In this document: piece by piece, positions 12,465 to 23,719 of the stretch
Layout of the letters: each line of letters begins with the position of its first letter
Position numbering within the stretch: position 1 is the first letter of the stretch
Assembly (NCBI RefSeq): GCF_039555335.1
Contig: NC_092640.1
Coordinates: 30,758,204-30,822,203, forward strand
Reading direction: 5' to 3'
Length of the DNA: 64,000 bases
From: Amphiura filiformis
Taxonomy: Eukaryota > Echinodermata > Ophiuroidea > Amphilepidida > Amphiuridae
Made by a program: the position numbers and the translations under genes
The notes under the pieces: model-generated
Database searches by the model: none
What the model saw: only the letters and a program-made list of their open reading frames with translations
What the model was told of the DNA's origin: nothing

Positions 12465-12825
12465 GAAAATGAATTTCAATTCAATTCAGATTCAATTCTT
12501 ATTTTATAAAATCATTTTGATGCAATTTCAATTCAATTCTTCTCTGGTTTAAATCATTTTGATTCAATTCCAATTCAATGCACTGAAATTAACTGCTAAC
12601 CAATTTCAATTCCAATTCACAGCATTTGAATTGAATTGAAATGAACAAAAAAAAACACATTTCGATTCAATGTTTGAATTGAAATGAAAGAATAAAAACA
12701 TTTCGATTCAATGCATTGAATTGAAATGGGGGAAAAAAACCATTTCGATTCAATTCACTGAATTGAAATGAAAAAAAAAGGCCAAAACCAAATTCAATTC
12801 TTATTCCAATGCATTGAAATAACAC
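12465..12825. repeat. TTGAATTGAAATG/CAATTCAATT low-complexity array
   Basis: Degenerate repeats of TTCAATTCAATTC and, further right, of GAATTGAAATGAAAAAA separated by A-runs and CATTTCGATTCAATG. The pieces form partial inverted repeats. It is non-coding. Confidence 0.7.
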
Positions 12826-13552
12826 TACTCAGGTATTCAATTGAATCAATATAATATGTGACCATCCAGCACAACTGAGCCCTGAAGTCACCAATCATCA
12901 TTTTTGAGATATTCAACCAAAATATTCTGCTTGAAATTAGCTTTAAAATGATGTATATCATGTCTATAGTACTTGACATTTAAGTAGTGAAAAATCAATA
13001 AAACAGTCAATAAATCCTTTGTTTCCTATTGTTTATTGTTACGCTCAATGGAGCATATCTCAATAGTGGCACTGGCGACATCCGGGCTCAGTTGTGGTGG
13101 ATGGTCACATATTCAAGGACGATGACTGGATGCTTTGGCGATGAAAAAAAGCCCTGATCTACAGGTGGATGGACTTGCAAAGTCTGGTTCAGGTGGTGTA
13201 CGACGTGCAGTCCCTAAATTCAGTAAATTTTCATCGTCAACCGTGTAATTGAATGGGATTATTTTGAAATTTTAAAACGCTTGAAATATCACAAACAAAT
13301 AGGCCTATGTTGATAAATAATATAAATACAAGCTAAAACCGTTGGGGGGTTCGATAATGAACCCCACAAAACTAACCGAGTATATGGAAAATGCCATACG
13401 GCCGGGCGGTTTCACGAGTTGCCGGCTCGATCATGTCATCCGCCGCCTGGTCTGGTTGGTTGGTTCAAATTTTTTTGCAAACTGATTTTGATAATTATCT
13501 GATTTTTTTCAAAAAAGCAGTCAAAATCAATCCACTTCCGTTCACAAACTCC
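12826..13552. other. Intergenic, nothing recognised
   Basis: No supported exon. Short frames in this interval lack splice context and family resemblance. Confidence 0.45.
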
Positions 13553-14193
13553 TATTTGTAATTGAACATATGAATACAAAAGCCACCCAAGTCCATACTT
13601 TGACCAAATTGAGTTAAGCATGGGAAAGTGTTGCTATACATAGGCCTGTCATATGTATGAAAGAACAACTCAAATTCATCCTCTGTGTCTATTGAGCATG
13701 TGAAAAATAGCATGTATGAAAGAATCAACCCAAGTCCATGATTTGAGTCTTGTAACACATTGATTGAAATCCAGTATGTATAAAAGTCCACTTGTAACAC
13801 ATTCATTGCTGGAAAGTGACATTTGAAAAAAAAAGGTTTAATCAAGGAAAGTGTGGTTTATATTACATGGCAGAATGCTTATCAACATTATACATAACTG
13901 TGTGCTTTATTTTGTATTATCTTACTAGTGGTAATCTCATTCAAACATTATTGTCTTAGTATATGATTAAAAAAACCACCCAAGTCCAGAATTTAAAATG
14001 AACCCCACGAAGTCCCTGAAATGCTAATCGTCATACATAATACAGTTTAACCCACCCATTTGCACGTACAACTTACCATATTGACCAGGAAAATCTAACT
14101 GAAGGAATTAAAATGATACACAGGTTTTTTTTTTCTCAAAATCACTTCCCATGGACTTGGGTGGGTTTTGGATTTATGTATTCAATTGCATAC
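13553..14193. mobile_element. Inverted-repeat element with CCACCCAAGTCCA termini
   Basis: GAATACAAAAGCCACCCAAG at about 13571 is mirrored by CTTGGGTGGGTTTTGGATTT at about 14157. Related motifs (ACCCAAGTCCATGATTT, AACCACCCAAGTCCAGAATT) recur inside, about 150-260 bp apart. The element is about 640 bp and non-coding. Exact ends and target duplication are not clear. Confidence 0.5.
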
Positions 14194-15248
14194 AGATAAA
14201 AAAAGTTGCCAAATCTGGGTTGGTTGGGCCCTATTCCTAGGGCTGTATCGGCCAGGCCTGTAGAACAGGGATTTTTTTTGACGCCTTGTCTACTTTTTGT
14301 TTAATCTTGACTTTGGTAATGATGTCAGTGTTTAAAATGACTGCAACACATGCTTACTGACAACAAATCCTTGTATACATATGAACACACTCTGTAGGAT
14401 AAATATAATATTGCAGTGATTTATTGTAAATTATGTAACACATTTTAAAATATATTCATTATTCAGAGAATCAAGGTATTGTTTTGAAACTCGGCCATGT
14501 CTCTAGGAGATCTAGCATTATTTTCATATGGACCAACAAGGCGACATGCTGAGTTGTTCCACGTAAAAACAATCTGTGTAATATCAGGTGATAGAAACGT
14601 GGCTGCGTCTCAAAGCAATACTTTCATTCTTATTATTAAACATATCAAGTATAAAAACATGCTTGCATGTAATTTACATCCAATTTTATAGCCATTTTTA
14701 TCAAGTTCAACCAGTCACTCCCATTGCATGAAATTAGCATCTCCTTTGAGTTCTTCATAAAGGATGCAAACTATTGCACCATGCTGAGATGCCAGATCCC
14801 TGCAGGCATATCTTGTTACCTGTAATGCAAACGATACACGCAACCATGCAGTTCAAAATGCACCCAGCTGTACTTTATTGTCCCATATAACCTGATACAA
14901 GTTGGTATTCTTGTCTCAGCATATAACACAGGCAAGAAGCAACAAAATTAAAGGAAAAACAACAACTGTTTAAGAATGTTGTTTTATTATTTCTTATTTT
15001 GTACATTTTAAAACACACAATTATTGTTATTTGGTTTATTATTTTGTTTTCTACAATGATTTTCTCACAAAGTTCACATACACTGTAACATGTTATACAT
15101 GTATTAACACATCGAATGAGCAGGCACTTTAGCCCTACCATATACAGACAGCACAAGAATGAAGATACCAGTTATGTCCACCTCTGTATATCCTAAAAAA
15201 AGACAGATATATGCAATAATAAGAACCAGCAGCCAATAGCTGAATCTA
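14194..15248. other. Intergenic, nothing recognised
   Basis: AT-rich sequence. Frames near 14497-14691 and 14875-15156 show no domain, no splice signals that help, and biased AT composition, so I do not call them genes. Confidence 0.5.
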
Positions 15249-15493
15249 TTAGCTCAGATTTAAGACCTCATACGTTGAAATCGGTCAAGATATTATGTCA
15301 CGGTGATCCAAAAACCCAAGGAAGGTGCAAATTCAAAAGTTGCAGTTTGGATGCCCTATTGATTTGTACGCTAAGTGTTCCATTGATGAGAACGTTAAAA
15401 TGAAACTTTTGATTTCGTTCCTTCCTTGGGTTTTCGATCACTGTATTTAATTCTCAACTGATTTCAACAACTGAGGTCTTAAATCAGAGCTAA
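15249..15493. mobile_element. Miniature inverted-repeat element (about 245 bp)
   Basis: TAGCTCAGATTTAAGACCTC at the left is matched by GAGGTCTTAAATCAGAGCTA at the right. The arms extend about 80-100 bp through CAAAAACCCAAGGAAGG and CCTTCCTTGGGTTTTCG. The interior has no coding potential. It is a non-autonomous DNA element or foldback. Confidence 0.75.
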
Positions 15494-15990
15494 AGGTATA
15501 TTTATTGCAAGTTTTAATTTTGACATTTTTGGCTTAGTTTAGGATATAGAGGGGTGAACACAACTGGTACCTTGATTCTTCTGCTCTCTGTAGATCTCTT
15601 TATCCCATGAGAACTGGGTCTGTTCTTGGGCGATGAGTTTCTCATGAAATCTGGTGATACTGGTTTTCGGAGTCAATAGTTAAAGGGACCTCTCTAGTAG
15701 TGCTAACCTACACTTCAATTTGAAACTTATATCAAAACTGAAAATAAAATAGATTGCATTTTTGATTTTTTAACAGAATGTTGCATCCAGCTATGGTCAA
15801 GAAACATGGCGTTATAAAAAGCGTTCTACATAATATGTTAACAAAAAATAAATATATAAATTAAGTCACATTGTGAAAAAAATAATATACAGAGATAAAT
15901 AATATTCATTACAATTATTAAAAAGGATTGTTTATGTATGCAAAAGAGATTAGACCAAAGAGGAACGACTCTGCCATATTAGTATGTCAC

Positions 15991-16363
15991 TTAGGCCAAA
16001 AAAAAATTTTTGCTTGTCCTCCACCGACCGACCCTAATCTCGAAAAAAGTTATTTTTTGCTTTACTGTACAAATGAATACCAACCCTAATTTTGGAAATT
16101 CCAGAAAAAGTTTTTTTTTCTTTTAACATTTTTGACATCCTGAAAAGTTTCTACACACTTCTAAACTGTTTAAAAAACATGAATGAAGTGGTATACTATA
16201 CAGTAGAGAAATATCCCAATTCACAACTATTTGGGCTATTAAGAAATTTAAAGGATAAAGTGATGTTTTGGCTATGACTTTAAAAAAAAAAAAAAAATCC
16301 AGACCGACCGACCCAATTCTGACAGTTGTGGAGGACAAGCAAACTATTTTTTTTTTGGCCTTA
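15991..16363. mobile_element. Miniature inverted-repeat element with GGCCAAAAAAAA termini
   Basis: The left end TTAGGCCAAAAAAAAATTTT followed by GCTTGTCCTCCAC is mirrored by GTGGAGGACAAGC and TTTTTTTTTGGCCTTA at the right. Both inner flanks carry ACCGACCGACCC. The 370-bp element has no transposase. Confidence 0.7.
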
Positions 16364-16550
16364 TGGAGGACAAAATATTCCCCCATGTGCCCATTAACTT
16401 TGATTCAAAGTGTGTGCTACCTTGCGTTGTGCAAATAGTGCACTGTACCCGATAATACAAGCCAAGTACTATGCGAAAACCTTTGAATGCTCAAGCATAA
16501 AGACACAAATTATTGTTCGATATCAGGCTTTTGCAGATAAATGTAGTGAC

Positions 16551-16680
16551 AAACAAACAAATATGGTGGATTTACCATAGCATTATGCATGGGGCAATTC
16601 TGAGTTGGTACTCATTGAATCTAATCTTGTGTGGCAAACAAATATGGTGGATTTACCATAGCATTATGAATGGGGCAATG
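16551..16680. repeat. Direct duplication of about 45 bp, 85 bp apart
   Basis: CAAACAAATATGGTGGATTT with ACCATAGCATTATG and GGGGCAAT occurs at about 16551 and again at about 16636, nearly identical. It is a recent local duplication in non-coding DNA. Confidence 0.75.
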
Positions 16681-16826
16681 AGCTCAATCTCTTTGGTGTA
16701 TGCCAATTACATTCACACCAACTTCATTCGTAGTCATTTCATGTGATCTGCAATAGCAGCAATGATGGCAATATTTGGCGGCAACATGCATATAGATCTT
16801 TTTCATTATTATCATACAGGCATTTA

Positions 16827-16935
16827 GGCTGGTTTCATACTGTTGGCATGACGCTCATGCATTGCAGACAAATGGATACAATTAAGGCTTGTCATTGGCC
16901 CATACACACAGAAGCAAGCGACATGACAGTATGAC
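16827..16935 (+). repeat. Dispersed repeat, inverted copy at 41.09-41.22 kb
   Basis: GGCTGGTTTCATACT, GCATTGCAGACAAATGG and AAGGCTTGTCATTGG recur in reverse complement near 41090-41220 (ACCAATGACAAGCC, GTCTGCAATGCGCG, GTATGAAACCAGCA). It is a shared interspersed repeat of about 110-130 bp. Confidence 0.65.
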
Positions 16936-16969
16936 GGCGGCATACCACACTTTTACAAGCACAAAGCAA

Positions 16970-17078
16970 TGGGGTTTACCTGAATGGGTGGCTCCATTTG
17001 AATTCTACACTCCCTGTGTGAAAGATTAAGGTCATGTCTTCCAAAGTGGGTTTATGGATTTCAACTGGAATAGCCCAT
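16970..17078 (+). mobile_element. Half copy of the TTGGGCTA inverted-repeat family
   Basis: GAATGGGTGGCTCCATTTGA, ACACTCCCTGTGTG and TTTCAACTGGAATAGCCCA match the right half of the complete copy at 57210-57393. A third partial copy lies at 26520-26600. Confidence 0.6.
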
Positions 17079-17194
17079 TATACTCATGCAGGATGAGTAG
17101 CAAACCCCTCACAGCAACATTATTCATAGAGTCTAGCCCCATATCACTTGAAAGAGGCATGTGTTCAAATTGCAGCATATTTAAATTTCCAGTC

Positions 17195-17520
17195 GCCAAT
17201 CGCCATTGTAACTTCCGGTTTTTGAGAGTAGTTTTGGGACACTTTGACCTCTGACATATCGGGGAAATTGTTGTAATTATTATTAATTAATTTATTATTG
17301 TAATAATGTTATCATTACTAATATTAAAATAATTAATTCATATAATAACCAAGTTTTGAGGGTTTGTTTTTATTCTAGTAAAAAAATTTTAGATTATATT
17401 TTGTATGCACAAAAAACCTTTTTTTCTGAATTTTCCCGAAAGGTCAGAGGGCAAAGTGTCCCAAAACTGCAAAAACTGTCCCACAATGCATTGCAAACTT
17501 CCAATGCCGATTTGGCTATT
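17195..17520. mobile_element. Inverted-repeat element with GTTTTGGGACACTTTG arms
   Basis: AGTTTTGGGACACTTTGACC at about 17229 is mirrored by GGGCAAAGTGTCCCAAAACT at about 17449. The flanking CCAATCGCCATTGTAACTTC and CAAACTTCCAATGCCGATTT are also loosely mirrored. The centre is AT-rich and non-coding. Ends are approximate. Confidence 0.5.
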
Positions 17521-18098
17521 CCCCTGCATCTGAGCTGTTTTTTAAAATGGACTAAAATCTGTCACAAAAGCTACTAGCTCACATTTGACTACACAAGCCA
17601 CTCCATTACAAGTACAGCCTTTTGGCAGAGGAGGCTTAAAGGCATTCCTACAATGCACTATGATTGGGAAATTTGATCAATATAACCTAATTTTAAAGAC
17701 AAAGTCCCCATTGCCACACACACAAAATTGTAATTTTAAAACTGCAGCCAACAAGCTAATAGTTGAGACTTATAACTTATATTTGACTTTCTTACAGGAC
17801 ACATTCATATTGTCCCACTGCATTAATTTTACTCATAAATATCTCAATGTTTTGAATGTTAAATAAACGGATGAAAACACCAGATATTTGCACACAATCC
17901 CAATGCAAAGTATGGTCAACTGTGCCACATGTGTACAAAAGGCAGACATACCAAGGTCAGAAACCCCATTGGGTTATGGGAATGTCTTAAAAACATCCTC
18001 TGGCCTTTTGGGCTGCTATTTATGATTGGAATATCTTGAGGTTAGTCACATGATCTGCTTGTGCTTGTCAGTCTTTCACATTGCAGCATAAAAAATAC
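17521..18098. other. Intergenic, nothing recognised
   Basis: No exon, RNA gene or clear repeat boundary seen between the 17.2-kb inverted-repeat element and the 18.1-kb hairpin. Confidence 0.5.
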
Positions 18099-18218
18099 GA
18101 TTTCAAAGTTTTGGGGCCTGAGCTTTCGATCCTAGCAGGATCTTTATCAAAGGCAGAGTCTGCCTTTGATAAAGATTCTGCTAGGATCGAAAGCTCAGGC
18201 CCCTAAAACTTTGAAATT
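18099..18218. repeat. Near-perfect 120-bp hairpin (AGCTTTCGATCCTAGCAGGA)
   Basis: The arm from TTTCAAAGTTTTGGGGCCTG through AGCTTTCGATCCTAGCAGGA to TTTGATAAAG mirrors itself around a few bases near 18159. Arms are about 58 bp with only one or two mismatches. It could be a small foldback element or extrude as a cruciform. There is no coding content. Confidence 0.85.
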
Positions 18219-18280
18219 TTACTTAACAAGCTATTTTTGTGGATAAGCAGTTTACAACAGCTCACTTTTTAACGTTAAAA

Positions 18281-18392
18281 AATTATGGTTAAAAAAGAAA
18301 CTACAATCAAATTATACAATAACTCAAGGCGACAAAATTATGGTTAAAAAAGAGGCTACAATCAAATTATACAATAACTCCAAAAGGTGACA
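18281..18392. repeat. Tandem duplication of about 56 bp
   Basis: AATTATGGTTAAAAAAGA, CTACAATCAAATTATACAAT and AACTC occur twice in tandem with only a few changes. Confidence 0.8.
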
Positions 18393-18486
18393 AAATTCCC
18401 ACCTATTTTACGGGTAGACAGACTTTTGGTTGTGCTTCCCCCCAAATATCCATTAATATACGTCTAGCCCTTTTCTATTCATAGAT

Positions 18487-18632
18487 TATCCATTGTATTC
18501 CTTTTGTTTGAGGTTCGTTGCCTCGACCATTACCTAGAGTAATGGAGGTAGCTAGCTGCCCAGAGACCATTATCAACACAATAGCTCAAGATAACGGTCT
18601 CGGGCAGCGAGCCAAACAAAAGGAATACCATG
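18487..18632. repeat. Inverted-repeat hairpin (ATTCCTTTTGTTT arms)
   Basis: CCATTGTATTCCTTTTGTTT at the left is mirrored by AAACAAAAGGAATACCATGG at the right. Inside, GCCCAGAGACCATTATC is mirrored by GATAACGGTCTCGGGC. The arms total about 60 bp. It lies just upstream of the LINE. Confidence 0.65.
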
Positions 18633-19299
18633 GGCATTCTAGAAACACTATGGAAAGGATCACAACATACATGTAGAATCTGAGTTGGTTACTAGTCTCA
18701 GATAGACTTTTGGAAAAAAAATGCATTTTAGTCCTGGGTATGACTTTAAACTGCATCCGGGTAGAGCGGGGAGGCTGTGCATGGGGGTTAGTAAGTCCCA
18801 GCTAACGTCTACAAAAAGTGCACAATAGCTAATAGTACCCACTCTACAACTGGCGGGATGGTCGGCGCCAAAAACCGAGCAAACCCCTTGATATTTAGGG
18901 ATGGGATAGCGGTCAACGGCGGAAGGCGGATGAACTGCCAACGCTGGCGCAACCAGTGAAAAGGGCAGTCCACAAAGACGAGGATCCTGGCCAGTTGCTG
19001 CGCCTGTGTCCATCCTCTGCACGTTGCGACAACGTACCTGCAGTAACTGATGTCCACAGGAAGAGAGAGGGGTATCGGACGCGCACAACTCTGTTACTTC
19101 TAAGACATGTGCAGGTTTTTCTCTCAAGCCCTACGGCGAGGGACTAATGACGACGGAGGCAGGTGGAGGATACTACTGGGAGCCTCTAGCCATGAATCTC
19201 CACGTAGGCGACTCGGGTGTGATGGTCGCTTTGACGTCGACTTGGAATGACGACTCATCTTGTATCCTGCCCGAGTGACAAAGCAGCCCAGCCCACGGA

Positions 19300-20235
19300 C
19301 AGCACTGCTTTCCCGGAAGGGAGGGGATGATAAAGGATTCCTAAAAAGCTCATTCCACTTGTAATCTGCTCGTTCACCGTGGCGAGCTGATTATCCAATT
19401 TAGCGGTAGAGCAAGAATTAGAATCAAACGTAAACAACGTAAAGGAAAGACAAATATCAATATTGCAGCATGGAATGTCCGGACCCTTCAGGACAACCCA
19501 AACAACCTTGAGCGCAGAACAGCTGTAGTAGCAAAAGCACTGAAGCGTTATAACATTGATATAGCAGCGCTCTCTGAAACTCGTCTCCCAGACACTTCAC
19601 AACTTGAAGAACATGGATGTGGCTATACATTCTTTTGGAGTGGCAAGCCAGCCAGTGAAGCCAGACAATCAGGAGTTGGGTTAGCCATACGGAACCAACA
19701 TCTTAAACTCCTTGACAAGCTCCCACAGGGTATTAGTGACAGACTTGCTATCATGCGGCTGAAAGTGAATAGTGGCTTCGTTACCTTCATCAGCGCTTAT
19801 GCCCCAACATTGGCATACTCAGACCAGGCCAAGGAAGAATTCTATGAGGAGCTGGACCATATCATTCAATCAGTACCACGTTCTGACAAGTTGTTTCTAC
19901 TTGGTGACTTCAATGCTCGTGTTGGATCAGATCATGCAGCGTGGCAGAAAGTCCTTGGTCATCATGGAGTTGGAAAGGAAAATTCAAATGGCACCCTTTT
20001 GCTGACCTTGTGTGCTGAGAAACAGTTGGTCATTACCAACACACTGTACACCCAGAAAGACAGCTTCAAGACAACTTGGCGACATCCACGCTCTGGTCAC
20101 TGGCACCAAATTGACTTCATCATCATTAGGCAGAGAGACTGGCATGATGTCAAACTTACTCGTGCAGCCAAAGCATCAATGTGTCACTCGGACCATGCCC
20201 TCCTGAAAAGCAAAGTGTCCATCCGCTTTAACTGA
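19300..20235 (+). pseudogene. LINE endonuclease domain (APE-like)
   Basis: The open frame includes NINIAAWNVRTLQ (first catalytic Asn strand) at about 19453, ALSETRLPD (catalytic Glu) at about 19570, LFLLGDFNARVGSD at about 19887 and HWHQIDFIIIRQRDW then CHSDHALLKSKV near the end, the DFNAR and SDH motifs of exonuclease-endonuclease-phosphatase enzymes. In a live element it nicks target DNA and primes reverse transcription. The frame ends in TGA at 20233; homologous linker sequence goes on in another frame, so the open reading is broken there. The domain itself looks whole. Confidence 0.85.
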
Positions 20236-20601
20236 GCCGACAGCATCAACGTGTCCAACGAACCAAGAAATTAAATGTTACCAAGCTTGCAACCAGTGAG
20301 GCACAAGCCACTCTCAGGGACAACATTGCATCTGCCCTCGTAGACCTCGTAGACACCGAGTACAGTGATGCAGCTAGCCACTGGGAAGAGCTCCGCAAGA
20401 AAATTTATCAGGCATCAGCTGACTCCCTGGGTTATGTAAAGAAGAAGCATAAAGACTGGTTTGATGAAAATGATGTCTCGGTGAACGCTCTGCTTGATGA
20501 ACTGCACTCTCTTCACATCGAGTATGCCAACAACAAAGACTCTCAGGCAAGGAAAGATCGCTACAACCATGTGAAGCAAAAGGCTCAAGCGAAGCTACGA
20601 G

Positions 20602-22594
20602 ATGAAGGACAACTGGTGGCGTGACAGGACACAGGAATTACAGGAAGCTGCTGACACAAAGAATATCAAGAAATTCTTTAGCGAGCTCAAGGCGGTCTAT
20701 GGACCTTCTTCCAGAGGAACCAGCCCACTACTTGACCTTGATGGACATACTGTGATCAAGGAACCGTCACTCATCACAGAGAGATGGGCTCAGCACTTCA
20801 ACCAGCTGCTCAACCGCCAGTCAACAATCTCTGAGGAGGCAATTGCAGAAATACCACAAAGCCCAGTAATTGAAGAGCTCGACCAACCACCTACTGTTGA
20901 AGAAACAGTAAAGGCGATCAAACAGCTTTCTAGTGGCAAAGCTCCAGGCGAGGATGGCATTCCCCCGAAGTTTACAAATTTGGTGGAGATAAGCTTGTGT
21001 CTGAGCTAACGCGGCTCTTCAAAGAACTCTGGGCAGAAGGTGAGGTTCCACAGGATTTCAAGGATGCTCTGATAATACACCTCTACAAGAACAAAGGGAT
21101 AGACGATTTGTGACAACCATCGTGGTATATCGCTGTTAAGCATTGCTGGTAAGATCTTCGCCAGAGTGATCATCAATCGCTTACTACCCATCTTGATAGC
21201 ACCTTTCCAGAGAGTCAATGTGGCTTTAGAGCTGGCAGAGGCACAACAGACATGCTATTTGCAGCTAGACAAGTCCAGGAGAAATGCAGGGAACACAATC
21301 TAGACCTGTATATGGTGTTTGTTGATCTCACCAAAGCCTTCGACTCTGTCAGTCGTGAAGGCCTGTGGAGGTTACTACTGAAGATAGGATGCCCACCAAG
21401 AGTAGTTAAGATAATCTGCTCATTTCATGATGGCATGATGGCCCGCATATCTGACCTAGGGACAACATCGGAAGCATTTCCAGTGTCAAATGGTACCAAG
21501 CAGGGATGTGTTATGGCCCCTTTATTGTTTAGCATCATCTTCTCTGCAATGCTTCAAGATGCCTTCAAGGACTGTAACGAAGGAGTCATGATCAGGTTCA
21601 GAAGCGATGGTGGAATCTTCAACCTTCAACGCCTGAAAGCCAAGACAAAGGTGTCTCTATCACTTCTGCGTGAGCTACTATTTGCTGATGATTGCGCCCT
21701 GATTGCCTATACCGAAGAGAATCTACAGAGCATTCTCAACGACTTTGCTGGAGCAGCCACACGCTATGGTCTTACCATAAGCATTAAGAAAACAGAAGTC
21801 ATGTTCCAGCCAAAGCCAGGCAGCCCACCTATAGACCCAGTCATCAAGATCGGCGACGATCAACTGAAGGTTGTGCAGAAGTTCTGCTATCTAGGTGGCT
21901 TCCTCTCACAGAATGCATGCATTGATGACGAGATCACTTCACCTAATTAGCAAAGCAAGTGCCAGTTTCGACGGTTGCAGCACAGACTCTGGTCTGATCA
22001 TGGCATCCGACTCAGTACTAAGCTCGGTGTATATAGAACAGTTGTGCTATCCACCTCCTTTATGGAAGTGTCTCTTGGACCTGGTATCGCCGGCATGTGA
22101 GAAAACTTGACCAATTCCATCTAAGGTGCCTTCGTAAAATCTGTGGTATCTCATGGAAGGACAAAGTACCAAACACCTCAGTACTTGAACGCTGTGAATC
22201 GGAAGGTATCGAGGCAATCCTCATCAAAGGCCAACTCCAGTGGGCTGGACATCTTGTTCGCATGGATGATAGCAGAATACCAAAGGCCCTGTTTTATGGC
22301 GAGCTAGTCAATGGTCAGCGCTCACGAGGAGGTCAACACAAGAGATTCAAGGATGTCCTTAAATCCAGTCTGAAAGCTTGTGACATACCTACTGCATCTT
22401 GGGAGAGTCAGGCTCTCACCCGTCCAGAGTGGCGATCCGCTTGTCGTGCTGGTGTTAGCAAATTCGAGCAGCGACGTATCAAGACGCTCCAGGAAGCCCG
22501 CTCAGCCCGCCATGCTACACAAAGCCAAATTCCACCATGCAATACTGATTATGTCTGCCCTGACTGTCAACGACACTGCCGTTCTCGCGCATAA
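20602..22594 (+). pseudogene. LINE reverse transcriptase and C-terminal domain, broken
   Basis: The first segment (to about 21005) holds linker sequence and LSSGKAPGEDGIPPKF, the RT entry motif. The next (21252-21950) has MVFVDLTKAFDSVSREGL (first catalytic Asp), NGTKQGCVMAPLLFSIIFSA and ELLFADDCALIAYTEE (the FADD catalytic box). The last (22097-22594) has QLQWAGHLVRMDDSRIPKAL and a tail with CPDCQRHC, a possible nucleic-acid-binding knuckle. At least three frame changes separate these pieces. It is a plain dead LINE, not a host gene. Confidence 0.85.
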
Positions 22595-22688
22595 TTGGTC
22601 AGCCACCGCAGAAAACATCGAACCCTCAACCAGCTTTGAGAGAAAGGAGATCTGTCGGATACGACGGCTCACACCATCATCATCAAAA

Positions 22689-22840
22689 CAGACCATCACC
22701 ATAGATAATCGGTGTCTTGTTGAGGTATGGTTAGCATGTTAGTCGCTCTGAAGGCTCGACCCCTTCGGGTCTCGCCTTCGAGCGACTAACATGCTCACCA
22801 TACCTCAACAAGACACCGATTATCTATGGTAATGGTCTGT
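22689..22840. repeat. 152-bp hairpin at the LINE 3' end
   Basis: From CAGACCATCACCATAGATAA to the loop near CCCCTTCGGG, then back to TTATCTATGGTAATGGTCTG. The arms are about 70 bp and nearly identical. The left arm is continuous with the end of the LINE. It may be part of the LINE 3' untranslated region that folded back on insertion, or a separate foldback element. Confidence 0.85.
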
Positions 22841-22995
22841 TTCTCACCCTTTATCTACTACATAAAGCATAGAATTTTGTTAAAAAACATACAGTAACTT
22901 GCTTCGTTTGCAGTTAAAATATATCCACTTTTGCAATAAATAAATCAATAAAAAAATCCTAACAATGTAATCTGGGTCTGTCAGGCCCGTAGAAC

Positions 22996-23380
22996 CAGTG
23001 GCGTAACTACCGGGGGGCAGAGGGGGGCAACATGCCCCGGGCGCCACCTTTAGGGGGCGCCAAATTGACCAATTCAGCATCGATTCTGCGCCCACTCAAG
23101 CGATGAAAGTCAAAATTTTCGCACGCTTCGCGCACATTTCAGCACAGTATCAATTGAAAGAACATTTTAAGACTGATACTCAACTTCTAGTAACCAAAAT
23201 TAATTAGTGTGTAGGCCTTATTTGTCCAAAATGTATTTGTTCAAGAATGGGGGGGGGGGGCATTATGTATCCTTAGCCCTTAGCTACGTCATTGCCCGCG
23301 TCCAAGATATTCTCCGGGGGAGGGTAGGATGCCAATTTTGTTTCTTGCCACGGGCGCTACCAACCCTAGTTATGCCACTG
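22996..23380. mobile_element. hAT-type miniature element with 8-bp target duplication
   Basis: Termini CAGTGGCGTAACTA and TAGTTATGCCACTG are inverted repeats. Both sides are flanked by CGTAGAAC (22988-22995 and 23381-23388), a perfect 8-bp duplication as made by hAT transposases. The 385-bp body is G-rich (GGGGGGCAGAGGGGGGC) and non-coding. It sits 68 bp beyond the stop codon of the PARP12-like gene, probably within or next to its 3' untranslated region. Confidence 0.88.
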
Positions 23381-23447
23381 CGTAGAACTGGGTGTTTTTT
23401 TGTCGCCTCTAACTGCAAGTAGGTAAAAACAATATGGCAAGTAAAGG

Positions 23448-23719
23448 TTATGCACAATGGTACTTAATGATATATTCTGGGTATACTTGATTGTTCTCAA
23501 AGACTACAAAGATATTAGGATCCGTTTCATTGTCCACGCAAGAGTCGTACAGAGCGTGATGCGGTTTGCTGGGGTCTTTAGGTGGTGGTCTTCGGAGGGT
23601 TGAGTTGCCTTGCGTAAAGGATCCTACTAGGACTTTGGCCATAAACATGGTCTTGCTGTTGAGTAGGTCTGGTTCTGCATATCTGTTTGAATAGGATGCT
23701 TTCTTGTGGAAGTAGCTAC
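23448..23719 (-). CDS. PARP12-like: PARP12-like exon 9: C-terminal half of the catalytic domain
   Basis: It follows the acceptor CATCTACAG. The exon reads GSYFHKKASYSNRYA, FMAKVLVGSFTQGNST, RPPPKDPSKPHHALYDSC, DPNIFVVFENNQVYPEY and ends KYHCA then TAA. It holds the catalytic Tyr and the third triad position (Ile). The acceptor phase fits exon 8, whose final G completes the Gly codon of GSYF. Confidence 0.92.

Larger units (their letters stand above)
18690..22688 (+). mobile_element. Decayed non-LTR retrotransposon (LINE), plus strand
   Basis: A GC-richer block compared with its surroundings carries, in order, a 5' region (18.7-19.3 kb), an apurinic-type endonuclease (19.3-20.2 kb), a linker (20.2-20.6 kb), a reverse transcriptase (20.6-21.95 kb) and a C-terminal domain ending in a cysteine-rich tail (22.1-22.6 kb). 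The reading frame changes several times: after the endonuclease near 20233, near 20600, near 21005-21115 and near 21950-22090, so the copy is dead. The layout is that of LINEs often mislabelled craniofacial development protein 2-like in animal genomes. I cannot fix the clade (RTE, CR1, Jockey or I group). The 5' limit is approximate. The 3' end runs into a large hairpin. Confidence 0.85.

Noticed and set aside
18660-19127. 155-codon minus-strand frame
   Set aside because: It is antisense to the GC-rich 5' part of the LINE and shows no family features.
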